NCBI GenBank assembly: GCA_963695835.1
Contig: CAVOHR010000001.1
Span: 248,001 to 312,000 of the forward strand
Length of the DNA stretch: 64,000 nucleotides
Direction: 5' to 3'
Source of the DNA: VRUE01 sp963695835
GTDB lineage: Bacteria; Actinomycetota; Thermoleophilia; Solirubrobacterales; 70-9
Shown here: in pieces, positions 53,777-61,228 of the stretch
Layout of the letters: each line of letters opens with the position of its first letter
Position numbering within the stretch: position 1 is the first letter of the stretch
Notes under the pieces: generated by a model
Databases searched by the model: none
What the model was told of the DNA's origin: nothing
Seen by the model: only the letters and a program-made list of their open reading frames with translations
Translations under genes and position numbers: made by a program

Positions 53777-54183
53777 CGCTCGTCGACGCCGGCCCCCTGG
53801 TCGCATTGATCGATGCCGGGGAGCCCGACCACGAGCGCTGCGTCTCCGCCCTCGAATCGATCCGCCTGCCGCTGCTCACGACCTGGCCCGCTTTCACCGA
53901 GGCCATGTACCTGCTCGGTCGGGCTGGGGGCTGGCTTGCGCAACGAGCGCTGTGGAAGCTCCTGCTGAACGAGGATCTCGATGTCGTAGCGAACCCGGCC
54001 GAGGGCACCGGGCGAATCGCGACGCTGATGGAGCGCTACGCGGACCGGCCGATGGACCTGGCCGACGCCAGCCTCGTCGCCCTGGCCGAGGAGCGAAGCC
54101 TGAAGCGCATCTTCACCCTCGACGCCGACTTCGGCATCTACCGCCTCCGCGGCCGCGGCCACTTCGAGCTCCTGCCTGGCTGA
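53773..54183 (+). CDS. PIN-domain toxin, VapC type
   Basis: A 136-aa PIN protein with Asp in MTLVDAGPLVALIDAGEPDH, Glu in WPAFTEAMYLLGR, Asp in MDLADASLVALAEE and Asp in FTLDADFGIYR. ATG 53773 overlaps the antitoxin stop. The last 29 codons plus flank were copied to 48831-48941. The FELLPG ending is shared with the PIN proteins at 57220 and 58012. Confidence 0.9.
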   Translation: MTLVDAGPLVALIDAGEPDHERCVSALESIRLPLLTTWPAFTEAMYLLGRAGGWLAQRALWKLLLNEDLDVVANPAEGTGRIATLMERYADRPMDLADASLVALAEERSLKRIFTLDADFGIYRLRGRGHFELLPG

Positions 54184-54256
54184 GTAGGTTCCAGCGCAAG
54201 AGTCAGCAATCTTCGCGGTGGCTCGCGGGCCCCGCATCCGACCAGAGGAGAGGCGA

Positions 54257-54688
54257 ATGGCTGCTGAGAGCAAGGCGACGACGGTTTGGGAGGGCGACCT
54301 CGCGCACGGGCGGGGGACGACCAGGGCGGCAAGCGGCGCGCTGCCGGAGGTCGAGGTCACGTGGCCGGCCCGGACCGAGCGGGCGCCGGGGACGACGAGC
54401 CCCGAGGAGCTGCTCGCCGCGGCGCACTCCTCCTGCTTCTGCATGGCCCTCTCAAGCGGACTCGCCAAAGGCGGCAACGCCCCCGAGCGGCTCGAGGCGA
54501 CCGCGACGGTGACCTTCGTCCCCGGCGAGGGCGTGAAGTCATCGAAGATCGTCGTCAGCGGCCGCGTGCCCGGCCTCGACCAGGCCGGCTTCGAGGAAGC
54601 CGCCCGCGGCGCCGGCGAGAACTGCCCGATCTCCCAGGCGCTGAAGCGCAACATCGAGATCGCCGTCGAAGCGACGCTCGAAAGCTAA
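54257..54688 (+). CDS. OsmC-family peroxidase
   Basis: A 143-aa protein. The two redox cysteines are in AAHSSCFCMALS and GENCPISQAL, and the N-terminus (AAESKATTVWEGDLAHGRGT) fits OsmC. It reduces organic hydroperoxides with a thiol donor. GAGGAGAGG gives a Shine-Dalgarno for ATG 54257. It lies between a PIN gene and a decayed ATPase copy, whose flanks meet directly in the other copy at 48941, so this gene was either inserted here or deleted there. Confidence 0.9.
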   Translation: MAAESKATTVWEGDLAHGRGTTRAASGALPEVEVTWPARTERAPGTTSPEELLAAAHSSCFCMALSSGLAKGGNAPERLEATATVTFVPGEGVKSSKIVVSGRVPGLDQAGFEEAARGAGENCPISQALKRNIEIAVEATLES

Positions 54689-54698
54689 ATCCACGATT

Positions 54699-55146
54699 CT
54701 TGAGAGCCAGCGCCCCGTTCCCCTTGCAGCCCCTCCGCCGCCGGCCCGGTGGGCCTCATCCCCACAGCGTATCGCCGTCGCGGAGCGCTGTTGAGCGCAA
54801 GCGCCTCGAAGTAGCGCCGCAGGAGACGTGGGTCGCGGTGACCGTAGAGCGTCTCGATGTCTCTGGTCAGAAGCTGGTCGACATAGCCCTCGAGCCACGC
54901 GCGCCGATTGGCGCCGGCGAGCTGTAGCGCCGCGCCCGGCACCGGTCTCGTCGTCTACGGCCCGCTTGACGGCGCCAAGAACGCCGGGGACCGCCTGCCA
55001 CTCGTCGAGCAGCACAGGTGTCGCCAGGGCGCGCAGCGCGACGTCGGGGTCGGCGCGGAAAGCCGCCGCCTCGGCCTATAACTCCCTCTTTCGCGCGTAC
55101 ATTGATCCCGCTTTCGCGGCTTTGTTGATCCTGTGTTCGCGTAGTT
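54699..55146 (-). pseudogene. DUF4143-type ATPase copy with four internal deletions
   Basis: Five collinear segments match the gene at 49002-50246 and its upstream iterons: 54699-54770 (48945-49016), 54771-54786 (49332-49347), 54787-54933 (49563-49709), 54934-55077 (49949-50092) and 55078-55146 (50275-50343). Between them 315, 215, 239 and about 182 bp are missing. The last junction has a 5-bp microhomology (GGCCT) and the second a 2-bp one. Segments are almost base-identical, so duplication was recent. No functional ATPase remains, though the iterons survive. Confidence 0.85.
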
Positions 55147-55358
55147 GGCAACCAGGGCTGGCCGCTACTCGTCCTCTGAAATCGTCTACCGCTGGCAGTC
55201 CACACGCTCGCAAATCGTCCACGGCGAGAGTGAGCTGGCAGTCGGTCAAGAGTGCTCATCTAGAGTGAGGCATGGCACCTCTCGGTGCCAGACTGGGGTG
55301 GCAGAGGCAGCGATCCGGACGGGTTGGCTCCTCGGAGCCGGATCGCATCGGAGGCGAT

Positions 55359-55976
55359 CTAGACGTTGCCGGCCCTCTGGCGCATCGTCTCGCGAAGGCG
55401 GCGGCCGACGATCGTACGCAGGCGGGCACTGGAGATTCGTTCAGTCCACTCGCCCAAGCGCTCTCGGTCGAAGTCGTCCGGCAGGTAGAGCTCCGGGAAG
55501 TATGCGCGCCTCCCGGCGGCCGCTCGCACGTAAACCAGGTCGAAGAGCGCCTTGTCGGGCAGCGCCAAGTAGCCCTTCTCGGGCGAGCCCTCGAAGCCGG
55601 CGAAGAGCTGTGGCGCGATCCGGTGGACATCAAAGGTGCCCATCTCGGTCTCGATCCGGCGCGCCCGGTCTGGCGAGACGATCGAGGTCTCGCGGGGAAT
55701 CTGTTCGATCATGCCGTGCTCATGGAGCGCCGACCAGAGCGAGACGTAGGCGGGATAGGGCGCGGTCAGGTAAGGCGCAATTGCGAATGGCCCGATCTCG
55801 GGATCGACGGCCCAAAGTCCGCGGCGCAGTCGCCGCACGATCCCGGCTTCGGCCAGCACTCGCAGGCGATGGGCGGCCGCGCGGTCCCCGACCCCCCAAG
55901 CGTCGGCCGCCTCGCCGGTTGTGATCACCGGACGGCCGGCCGACAGCAGGTCGCGGTAGGAGTCGGTCACGCGCAT
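55359..55976 (-). CDS. AbiEi-type antitoxin/transcriptional regulator
   Basis: A 205-aa protein with an N-terminal winged helix (ITTGEAADAWGVGDRAAAHR, LRVLAEAGIVRRLRRGLWAV) and the AbiEi C-terminal domain (YVSLWSALHEHGMIEQIPRE, GYLALPDKALFDLVYVRAA). It is the type IV antitoxin of the AbiE phage-defence and TA system. It overlaps the AbiEii gene by ATGA and comes second, while abiEi normally precedes abiEii. Confidence 0.85.
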   Translation of the reverse strand: MRVTDSYRDLLSAGRPVITTGEAADAWGVGDRAAAHRLRVLAEAGIVRRLRRGLWAVDPEIGPFAIAPYLTAPYPAYVSLWSALHEHGMIEQIPRETSIVSPDRARRIETEMGTFDVHRIAPQLFAGFEGSPEKGYLALPDKALFDLVYVRAAAGRRAYFPELYLPDDFDRERLGEWTERISSARLRTIVGRRLRETMRQRAGNV

Positions 55977-56743
55977 CAGATGGCCTCCTCCAACTTGCCA
56001 GCGACGAAGGTCTGCATTCGCACCCAGGACTCCTCATCGTCGTAGTAGTCGCGGACCTCCGGTTCGAGGAAGCGCAGCACCTGTTCCTCGAATGCGTCGA
56101 AGGGAATCTCCATCGCGATCTCTCCGGCCTTCAGCAGGAGATCCGCTTTGAGCTTCCCCTTATCGAGGGGGCGGCGACGCAAGAGTAAGTCGAGGTCGAA
56201 CACGTCGCGGGCCTGGGTCTGCTGGCGGCCGGCCAGGGCTTCGACCTTCTGCTCACCAGCCACAGCGTCCGTGTAGTGCTGGACGAGGGGAGCGCGAAGC
56301 GCATAGGGGGCGACTATCCGCTCGGGCACAGCCTCAAGGCGGTGGCGCTCGTCGAAACCCCTGTTGCTGAACTCGATTTTGGTCCGCACCAGACTCTCGT
56401 GTCCTGGCACTCGAATACCGACCTTCCAGCGCCGGGTCACCTTGGCCTGCTTTGACTCGTGCACCTCCTCGACCTCGATCCCGGCGACCCGTAGGAGCGT
56501 CTCCAGCAGCCGCCCGTTAAGCACCCCGGTGACCTTCTCCCCCATCCCCCACGGCTCCTCGCCGCAGATATCTAGGTCGATGTCCTCCGAGTAGCGCGGG
56601 CTGTCAATGAAGTAGCGCAGATTGGCGCCCCCTTTGAGCACCCAGCGGCTACGGTCTAGCTTGCGCTGCAGGGCGTCGAGAAACGCTACGTGGAAAAGCT
56701 CGATGATCTGGACATTGGTAAATTCCATGCCTAAAGAATACAT
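55976..56743 (-). CDS. AbiEii-type nucleotidyltransferase toxin
   Basis: A 255-aa protein of the DUF1814/AbiEii family: WVLKGGANLRYFIDSPRYSE then DIDLDI (the KGGxxL...RxSxDxD motif), IEFSNRG (third acidic strand) and QQTQARDVFDLDLLL (the late RDxxD motif). It transfers nucleotides to tRNA or related targets in studied relatives. The start ATG 56743 is placed by a TATAAT -10 box 8 nt upstream; a second ATG is five codons further in. Confidence 0.85.
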   Translation of the reverse strand: MYSLGMEFTNVQIIELFHVAFLDALQRKLDRSRWVLKGGANLRYFIDSPRYSEDIDLDICGEEPWGMGEKVTGVLNGRLLETLLRVAGIEVEEVHESKQAKVTRRWKVGIRVPGHESLVRTKIEFSNRGFDERHRLEAVPERIVAPYALRAPLVQHYTDAVAGEQKVEALAGRQQTQARDVFDLDLLLRRRPLDKGKLKADLLLKAGEIAMEIPFDAFEEQVLRFLEPEVRDYYDDEESWVRMQTFVAGKLEEAI

Positions 56744-56778
56744 TCTTAGACATTATAAAGCGAGAATTTGTATTCTTG
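56729..56778 (-). promoter_or_regulatory. Promoter and AAGAAT-type repeats of the AbiE operon
   Basis: On the minus strand TATAAT (56752-56757) precedes the start by 8 nt, in an AT-rich island. AAGAAT occurs twice and pairs with ATTCTT at the start codon (TAAGAAT-G-TATTCTTTA), which could be the AbiEi binding site. Confidence 0.6.
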
Positions 56779-56978
56779 AGTGCTGCTCCTAGGCGGTCGG
56801 ATGCGGCGGACGGGCGCGCCGAGGCGGACCCGGTCGCCCAGCGAGCGGGCAAGGCCGGTCGAAGCGGCGGCGAGCCAGAAAGACGTCCCAGAGGGCGCGC
56901 AGGCCGACCCGCGGGATCGTCCCCCGGTAGCGCCGTGCCGGAGGATCGCCTCACGGCTCCGCATGCCTAGCGCGATGC

Positions 56979-56984
56979 TAGAAT
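56979..56984 (+). promoter_or_regulatory. -10 box of the 56993/57220 TA operon
   Basis: TAGAAT ends 8 nt before ATG 56993; leaderless layout. Confidence 0.45.
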
Positions 56985-56992
56985 CGTGCATC

Positions 56993-57220
56993 ATGAATCG
57001 ACGAACCACGGTCAGCGCCGACGCCGAGGCGCTTGCGACGCTCGAGGCGGAGGCGCGCAGGCGGGGGGACAGCCTCAGCGCCGTGCTGGCGGAGGCGGTG
57101 GAGGAGAAGGCGATCGCGATCAGGCGGTTGCGCCGCCCCCGCCTGGGCCTCGGCCGCTCCAGCGACGGCCGCGGCGCGGCGGAGACGACCGCCGAGCCGG
57201 TCGCCCGGCCGCCCGCGTAG
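56993..57220 (+). CDS. Ribbon-helix-helix-like antitoxin
   Basis: A 75-aa protein: NRRTTVSADAEALATLEAEA, RRRGDSLSAVLAEAVEEKAI, then an Arg/Gly/Ala-rich tail. The first half fits an RHH antitoxin of the type RRTTV(x)L...L..A...G.S...L. It overlaps the PIN gene by one base (TAGTG). Confidence 0.8.
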   Translation: MNRRTTVSADAEALATLEAEARRRGDSLSAVLAEAVEEKAIAIRRLRRPRLGLGRSSDGRGAAETTAEPVARPPA

Positions 57221-57636
57221 TGGCGCTGGTCCTCGATACCGGCCCGCTGCTGGCGGGGCTCGACGCCGCCGACCCCGACCACGAGCCGTGCGCCGGCCTG
57301 ATCGAGGGCTGCGGCGAGGATCTCCTCGTCCCCGCGCTCGTCCTCTCGGAGCTCGACTACTGGTGCCAGGAGCGGCTGACGGCGAGCGTCTGGCTGGAGT
57401 TCCTCGCAGACCTGCTCGCCGGCGCCTACCGCGTGGAGGACCCGACGCATGGCGACCTCGAGCGCTGCCACGAGCTTCAGCGCGCCTATGCCGATCTGCG
57501 CCTGGGCGTCGTCGACGCGAGCGTGCTGGCGCTGGTCGAGCGGCTCGGAGAGCCGAAGCTCGCGACGCTCGACCACCGTCACTTCGCCACCGTGCGGCCG
57601 GCGCACGTCGTGGCGCTGGAGCTGCTGCCGGGCTGA
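57220..57636 (+). CDS. PIN-domain toxin, VapC type
   Basis: A 138-aa PIN protein: VALVLDTGPLLAGLDAADPD, Glu in LVLSELDYWCQER, Asp in LRLGVVDASVLALVER, Asp in ATLDHRHFATVRP, ending ALELLPG. The GTG start overlaps the antitoxin stop. Similar in plan to 58012-58419. Confidence 0.9.
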   Translation: MALVLDTGPLLAGLDAADPDHEPCAGLIEGCGEDLLVPALVLSELDYWCQERLTASVWLEFLADLLAGAYRVEDPTHGDLERCHELQRAYADLRLGVVDASVLALVERLGEPKLATLDHRHFATVRPAHVVALELLPG

Positions 57637-57694
57637 CACCGCGGGCGCGCTGACACCTCGCCGCCGCGGCTCCGCGACCAACCCGGCGAGCGCG

Positions 57695-57855
57695 TACCGG
57701 GTCAGCTCCACAGCGCTCACCGCGATGGGCTTGAGAGAAGCCGCGCGATCGTGAGAACGGGGGCATTCCAGCGCCGCATCCGACTTTGACCACACCCCGC
57801 TGGGGTCAAAGTCGGATGCGCGCCCGGCCGCGACCCGGATGGAGCTGACCCGGTA
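57695..57855. repeat. 16-bp inverted repeats enclosing the second hairpin element
   Basis: TACCGGGTCAGCTCCA (57695-57710) and its exact complement (57840-57855) flank the hairpin at 57776-57819. CCCGGCGAGCGC also occurs on both outer sides in direct orientation (57682 and 57861 regions). It could be a small non-autonomous mobile unit or an IS remnant. Confidence 0.45.
57776..57819 (+). repeat. Dispersed hairpin element, copy B
   Basis: GCATCCGACTTTGACC and GGTCAAAGTCGGATGC form a perfect 16-bp stem with a 12-nt loop. It aligns without gaps to 33651-33694; one stem pair changes from A-T to T-A on both sides, and a mismatch in copy A is a G-C pair here. It follows the PIN toxin gene. Confidence 0.65.
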
Positions 57856-57909
57856 CCACTACCCGGCGAGCGCCGCGACGATCTCGCCGCGATCCGCGGG
57901 TCGAAGGAG

Positions 57910-58005
57910 TCAGCCGCGCCGCAGGCTCTCCTGATAGGGGAAGACGAAGCGGAACCAGAAGCGGAGGAAGTTGTCGTTCAGCCGGTAGCGGAAGTCTCGC
58001 CGAGC
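57910..58005 (-). pseudogene. Fragment of a DUF234-type ATPase gene
   Basis: The minus strand reads DFRYRLNDNFLRFWFRFVFP then YQESLRRG and stop. This is the YxxxDPYLRFWLRFV motif of the ATPases at 1104 and 62220. A stop codon bounds it on the 5' side. Confidence 0.6.
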
Positions 58006-58011
58006 CGCTAT

Positions 58012-58419
58012 CTATCCGGGGAGCAGCTCGAAAGCGTCGCCGTACAGCGGGCGAAGCGCGAGGAAGTCGCGATGATCCAGGGTGGCGATCGAGCAGGTGC
58101 GCCACTTCTTGGCGAGGACGAGGATCGAGGCGTCGGCGAGGCCGAGCTTGAGGTCGCCGTAGCGCTCGCAGATGTCAGCGGCTTCGTCGATTTCGTCGCT
58201 GCCGGGGGTGTCGAGTCGCAGGCCGGAGACGAGGCTCCGAACGAAGCGCAGCTCGGCCTCGACGCCCAGCCGGTCCAGGATCAGGTAGTCGGCCTCGGCC
58301 GCCACGAAGCTCGAGACGACCAGCTCGCCGGGCCAGGCACGCAAGAGCTCGGCCGATGCCCTGTGGTCGGGATCCCGGCTGTCGGCAGCGGCATAGAGCA
58401 CGCCGGTGTCGACGATCAG
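58012..58419 (-). CDS. PIN-domain toxin, VapC type, probable CTG start
   Basis: A 135-aa PIN protein: LIVDTGVLYAAADSRDPDHR, Glu in VAAEADYLILDRLG, Asp in LKLGLADASILVLAKK, Asp in ATLDHRDFLALRP, ending FELLPG. The nearest standard start, GTG 58401, would remove the first catalytic Asp. A CTG at 58417-58419 overlaps the antitoxin TGA (CTGA), mimicking the ATGA coupling of the sister modules, so I extended the gene to it. Confidence 0.8.
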   Translation of the reverse strand: MIVDTGVLYAAADSRDPDHRASAELLRAWPGELVVSSFVAAEADYLILDRLGVEAELRFVRSLVSGLRLDTPGSDEIDEAADICERYGDLKLGLADASILVLAKKWRTCSIATLDHRDFLALRPLYGDAFELLPG

Positions 58420-58655
58420 CGCGCCTTGCGCCGTGGGAACTCCTCTTTGAGGATCCGACGGGCGTTGCGGCCGACAGCCTCGCCGCTCCCCCGCCCGGCG
58501 CCGATGAAGTCGAGCTTGCGCCGGGCGGCAGGCTGCGCGGTGGTCCGCTCGATCGCCTCGCGGATCAGCTCGGCCTGGGAGCGGCCGGTCTCGTGGGCGA
58601 GACGGCGCAGGGCAAGCGCCTGGCTGTCCTCCAGGTAGACGGTGGTCTTCTGCAT
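58416..58655 (-). CDS. CopG/ribbon-helix-helix antitoxin
   Basis: A 79-aa protein: MQKTTVYLEDSQALALRRLA, HETGRSQAELIREAIERTTA (RHH), then RKLDFIGAGRGSGEAVGRNA and a basic end. It precedes and overlaps the PIN gene. Confidence 0.85.
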   Translation of the reverse strand: MQKTTVYLEDSQALALRRLAHETGRSQAELIREAIERTTAQPAARRKLDFIGAGRGSGEAVGRNARRILKEEFPRRKAR

Positions 58656-58668
58656 ACCATATATGGTA
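58655..58668 (-). promoter_or_regulatory. Palindromic operator with -10 box of the CopG/PIN operon
   Basis: A perfect palindrome TACCATATATGGTA touches the start codon. On the minus strand TACCAT (58663-58668) is the likely -10 box, 7 nt before the ATG. Confidence 0.6.
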
Positions 58669-58686
58669 CCAGCGGCAACCGGGTCG

Positions 58687-59688
58687 TCAGTTCGAGGCGA
58701 GCTTCAGCTTTACCGCGTGGGGATGGAGGCCCGTGCCCGTCGCCCTGGCCTTCGGCACGCCGCTGTCCAGCAGCTTCCCTGCGCGGCCGGTGAGCTTGAG
58801 CCGGAGCACCTTGGAGACGCCGGCGGCGAGGTCGAAGGAGGTGCTGCCGAGGGCTACGTTGCCGGATGCGACCAGCTTCAGGGTGCCGTGGCAGGACTGC
58901 GGTCCGTTGCAGAAGACCCTGATCAGGGCCTTGTCCGGCTTGATCGTGGCGGTGGACGCGACGACCACCTCGCCGCCGGAGCCTTCCTCGAAGCTCACCC
59001 GCGAGGCGGCCGCGCGGGGTCTGACCACGCGGAAGATCACCTTCTTGATCTTCGTCCGCGGCGAGCCTCCGTCCGGGGTGAAGGTGAAGCTGATCTTGAC
59101 CCGCAGCTGGCGGCCCTTCGATTTCTTCAGGAGCTTCATGCCCCGCTTCGTCAGTTCGAGCCGGAGGACGTAGGCGCCGGCGGCTTTGGCCCGCGCCCTG
59201 ACCGTCTTCATCACCCTGCCGCTCGCTTCCATGGTCCCCGGCCCCGGAACCTTGATGCGGATCGTGACCACGCCGGTCTTCGGGTGCTTGACCTTGCCGA
59301 GGGTGAAGTTGTTGGGCGGCGGAGGCGGCGGAGGCGGGTTGGCGTTGAACGTCGCCGTCACCGTGATGTCGGCTGCTCCCATCGTGAGAACGCAGCTGCC
59401 CGCTCCCGAGCAGCCGCCGCCCGACCAACCGGCGAAGGTGGAGCCGGAGGCGGCTTGAGCGGTGAGCGTGACCGTGGTTTTCTCTTCGAACGGGGCCGAG
59501 CACTGGGAGCCGCAGTTGATCCCCGCCGGCGAGCTGGCGACCGAGCCCGAGCCGGTGCCCGCCTTTTTGACCGTCACGGTGTGCGAGGGGCAATAGGGCG
59601 GCGTGCACCCTGTGGCCGACGCCGCGGACGGCAGCGCCAGCGCAAAGACGGCGATAACCCCAGCCGGCAACAGGAACTTGGTTCGCAT
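58687..59688 (-). CDS. Secreted protein with one InlB-type repeat and a duplicated beta domain
   Basis: A 333-aa protein from ATG 59688 with a signal peptide ending PSAASA. One InlB-type repeat (TFAGWSGGGCSGAGSCVLTM, VTATF) and a poly-Pro linker lead to two beta domains (about 125-225 and 230-333). The second has CNGPQSCHGTLKLVASGNVA and FDLAAGVSKVLRLKLTG, homologous to the C-terminal domain of 5095-6582. It stands alone, downstream of the glycoside-hydrolase-like gene on the same strand. Confidence 0.75.
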   Translation of the reverse strand: MRTKFLLPAGVIAVFALALPSAASATGCTPPYCPSHTVTVKKAGTGSGSVASSPAGINCGSQCSAPFEEKTTVTLTAQAASGSTFAGWSGGGCSGAGSCVLTMGAADITVTATFNANPPPPPPPPNNFTLGKVKHPKTGVVTIRIKVPGPGTMEASGRVMKTVRARAKAAGAYVLRLELTKRGMKLLKKSKGRQLRVKISFTFTPDGGSPRTKIKKVIFRVVRPRAAASRVSFEEGSGGEVVVASTATIKPDKALIRVFCNGPQSCHGTLKLVASGNVALGSTSFDLAAGVSKVLRLKLTGRAGKLLDSGVPKARATGTGLHPHAVKLKLASN

Positions 59689-59740
59689 CACGGCGGCACC
59701 ACCGTACCAAAGGTGACGCCGAAAACTCACAAACCCAGGA

Positions 59741-59768
59741 GGTACCGAAGCAGGATACTGTCGGTACC
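59741..59768 (-). promoter_or_regulatory. Inverted repeat upstream of the 58687-59688 gene
   Basis: GGTACCG-N14-CGGTACC, a perfect 7-bp dyad about 55 bp before the start codon. Several TATA-like words (TATACT, GTATCC) lie in or next to it. It is possibly an operator or promoter region. Confidence 0.4.
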
Positions 59769-59803
59769 TTATACTTAACCGTATCGTTACACCACAGTCA
59801 CCG

Positions 59804-61228
59804 CTACCGCAGCCACCAGGTGAGGCTCGCCTGCCGGCCCTGCCGGGCGCGGACGCGGAACGCGCCCCCGGCGTCGACCCGCGCGAGGAAGATCCGGTCG
59901 GGGCCGGCGCCCGGGCGGGCCAGCGGCGCCCAGCCGCGTCGGGTGCGCCGCTCGACGACGAGCCGCCCCGGCGCGGGCGCCTTGCCCCAGACGAGCACCC
60001 GGCCGCCCCGGCCGCGGTGGGCGACGAAGGGGAAGCGGAACGCCCGGTAGGCGGGCTTCGGGGAGCCGTCGCGAAAGAAGAGGCCGCTCTGCTGGGTGGC
60101 GGCGAACCCCGCCGCCCCGGGATCCTGGTCGCGCAGGTACCACCAGATCACCGCGCTCACCCCCTGCCGCCAGAGCCGGTAGAGCGACTCGGCGAGGTAG
60201 CGGGCGTGGCGGCGCAGGGGCACGCCGCCGGGATCGGGCGGATCGGAGTCCCACCAGATCTCCGGCGCCCAGAACGGCTTCGGGCGTGGCGGCAGCGCCC
60301 GCCCGGTCCGCACCGCCCTGCGCACGATCGCGGTCAGGCGGCCGACGTCGGGGGTCGAGACGTCGAGCGGGGAGATCGCGCCGACGTCGGGCCCGTGGAC
60401 GTCGATCGGGTTGTGGGCGGCGATGTCGAAGCGGGCCGGGTCGGGGCAGGCGACCGGCCGCAGCTTCGAGCCCCGCAGGCAGAGCAGCGAGCGCCAGAAG
60501 CGGACCGGCGGGACGCGGTAGCCGCCGGGCTTCGCGTCGCCGTAGGGCGCCAGACCGCCGACGATCACCCGCGCTCCCGGGCTCGCGCGGTGGATTCCCG
60601 CGTAGGCCGCGTTCAGCATCGCCCGGTACTGCCACGGGGCGACGAGCTTGCTGCCTTCCCAGAGCGGGTTGAGGTGTTCGGAGAGGTTCTCCTCCGCCCA
60701 GACCTCGAAGTAGCGGACTCGTGGCAGCGGGCCGGCGGCGGGTTCGGCGGGGTCGACGAAGCGGCCTGAGTAGCGGGTCGCGAGCGCCTGCGCGAACAGC
60801 CCCAGCGCGCCCGGCTGCGGCAACCAGGTTCCCGGCGGCACCAGCGCCGGCGGCGGCCGGTCCGGCCCCTCGGCCCAGGCAGGGGCGAAGTCGATGTCGA
60901 GCAGCGGCCGCAGGCCCTGTGCCACGGCGCCGCGGACCGAAGCATCGAGGGCCGTCCAGTCGTAGGCGGGATCGGCCGGGTTCGCCGCGTCGAAGCCGGC
61001 CGGCGGCTTCGCCGGCGCGATCCGGGACCAGGGGACTCCGAGGTAGGCGAGCTCCGCCCCCGCGCCCCTCGCCCTCGCCATCCATTCGTCGCGCAGCGCC
61101 GCGTCGGGGGAAGCGAACGATCCGTCCGCCAGCCCGAGCTTGAGGCCGTGCGGCATCGCCGCGGCGGCGGTCGCCTGGGCGCCCAGCGCCAGCCCGGCCA
61201 GCGCCAGGACGAGCGCCGCTCGCCTCAC
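59804..61228 (-). CDS. Secreted glycoside-hydrolase-like TIM-barrel protein
   Basis: A 474-aa protein with a signal peptide (GAQATAAAA). The fold signatures are those of clan A glycosidases: YLGVPWSRIAPAKPPAGFDA (strand 1-2 region), GLRPLLDIDFAPAWAEGP, RVRYFEVWAEENLSEHLNPL with the acid/base Glu, and PKPFWAPEIWWDSDPPDPGG with the likely nucleophile Glu. A small beta domain ends the protein (RVLVWGKAPAPGRLVVERRT). The substrate is unknown. It overlaps the upstream gene by ATGA. Confidence 0.65.
   Translation of the reverse strand: MRRAALVLALAGLALGAQATAAAAMPHGLKLGLADGSFASPDAALRDEWMARARGAGAELAYLGVPWSRIAPAKPPAGFDAANPADPAYDWTALDASVRGAVAQGLRPLLDIDFAPAWAEGPDRPPPALVPPGTWLPQPGALGLFAQALATRYSGRFVDPAEPAAGPLPRVRYFEVWAEENLSEHLNPLWEGSKLVAPWQYRAMLNAAYAGIHRASPGARVIVGGLAPYGDAKPGGYRVPPVRFWRSLLCLRGSKLRPVACPDPARFDIAAHNPIDVHGPDVGAISPLDVSTPDVGRLTAIVRRAVRTGRALPPRPKPFWAPEIWWDSDPPDPGGVPLRRHARYLAESLYRLWRQGVSAVIWWYLRDQDPGAAGFAATQQSGLFFRDGSPKPAYRAFRFPFVAHRGRGGRVLVWGKAPAPGRLVVERRTRRGWAPLARPGAGPDRIFLARVDAGGAFRVRARQGRQASLTWWLR

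Noticed and set aside
54226..54242. Third copy of the GCATCCGAC hairpin upstream of the OsmC gene
   Set aside because: Only the first 9-10 bases match and no complementary arm follows.
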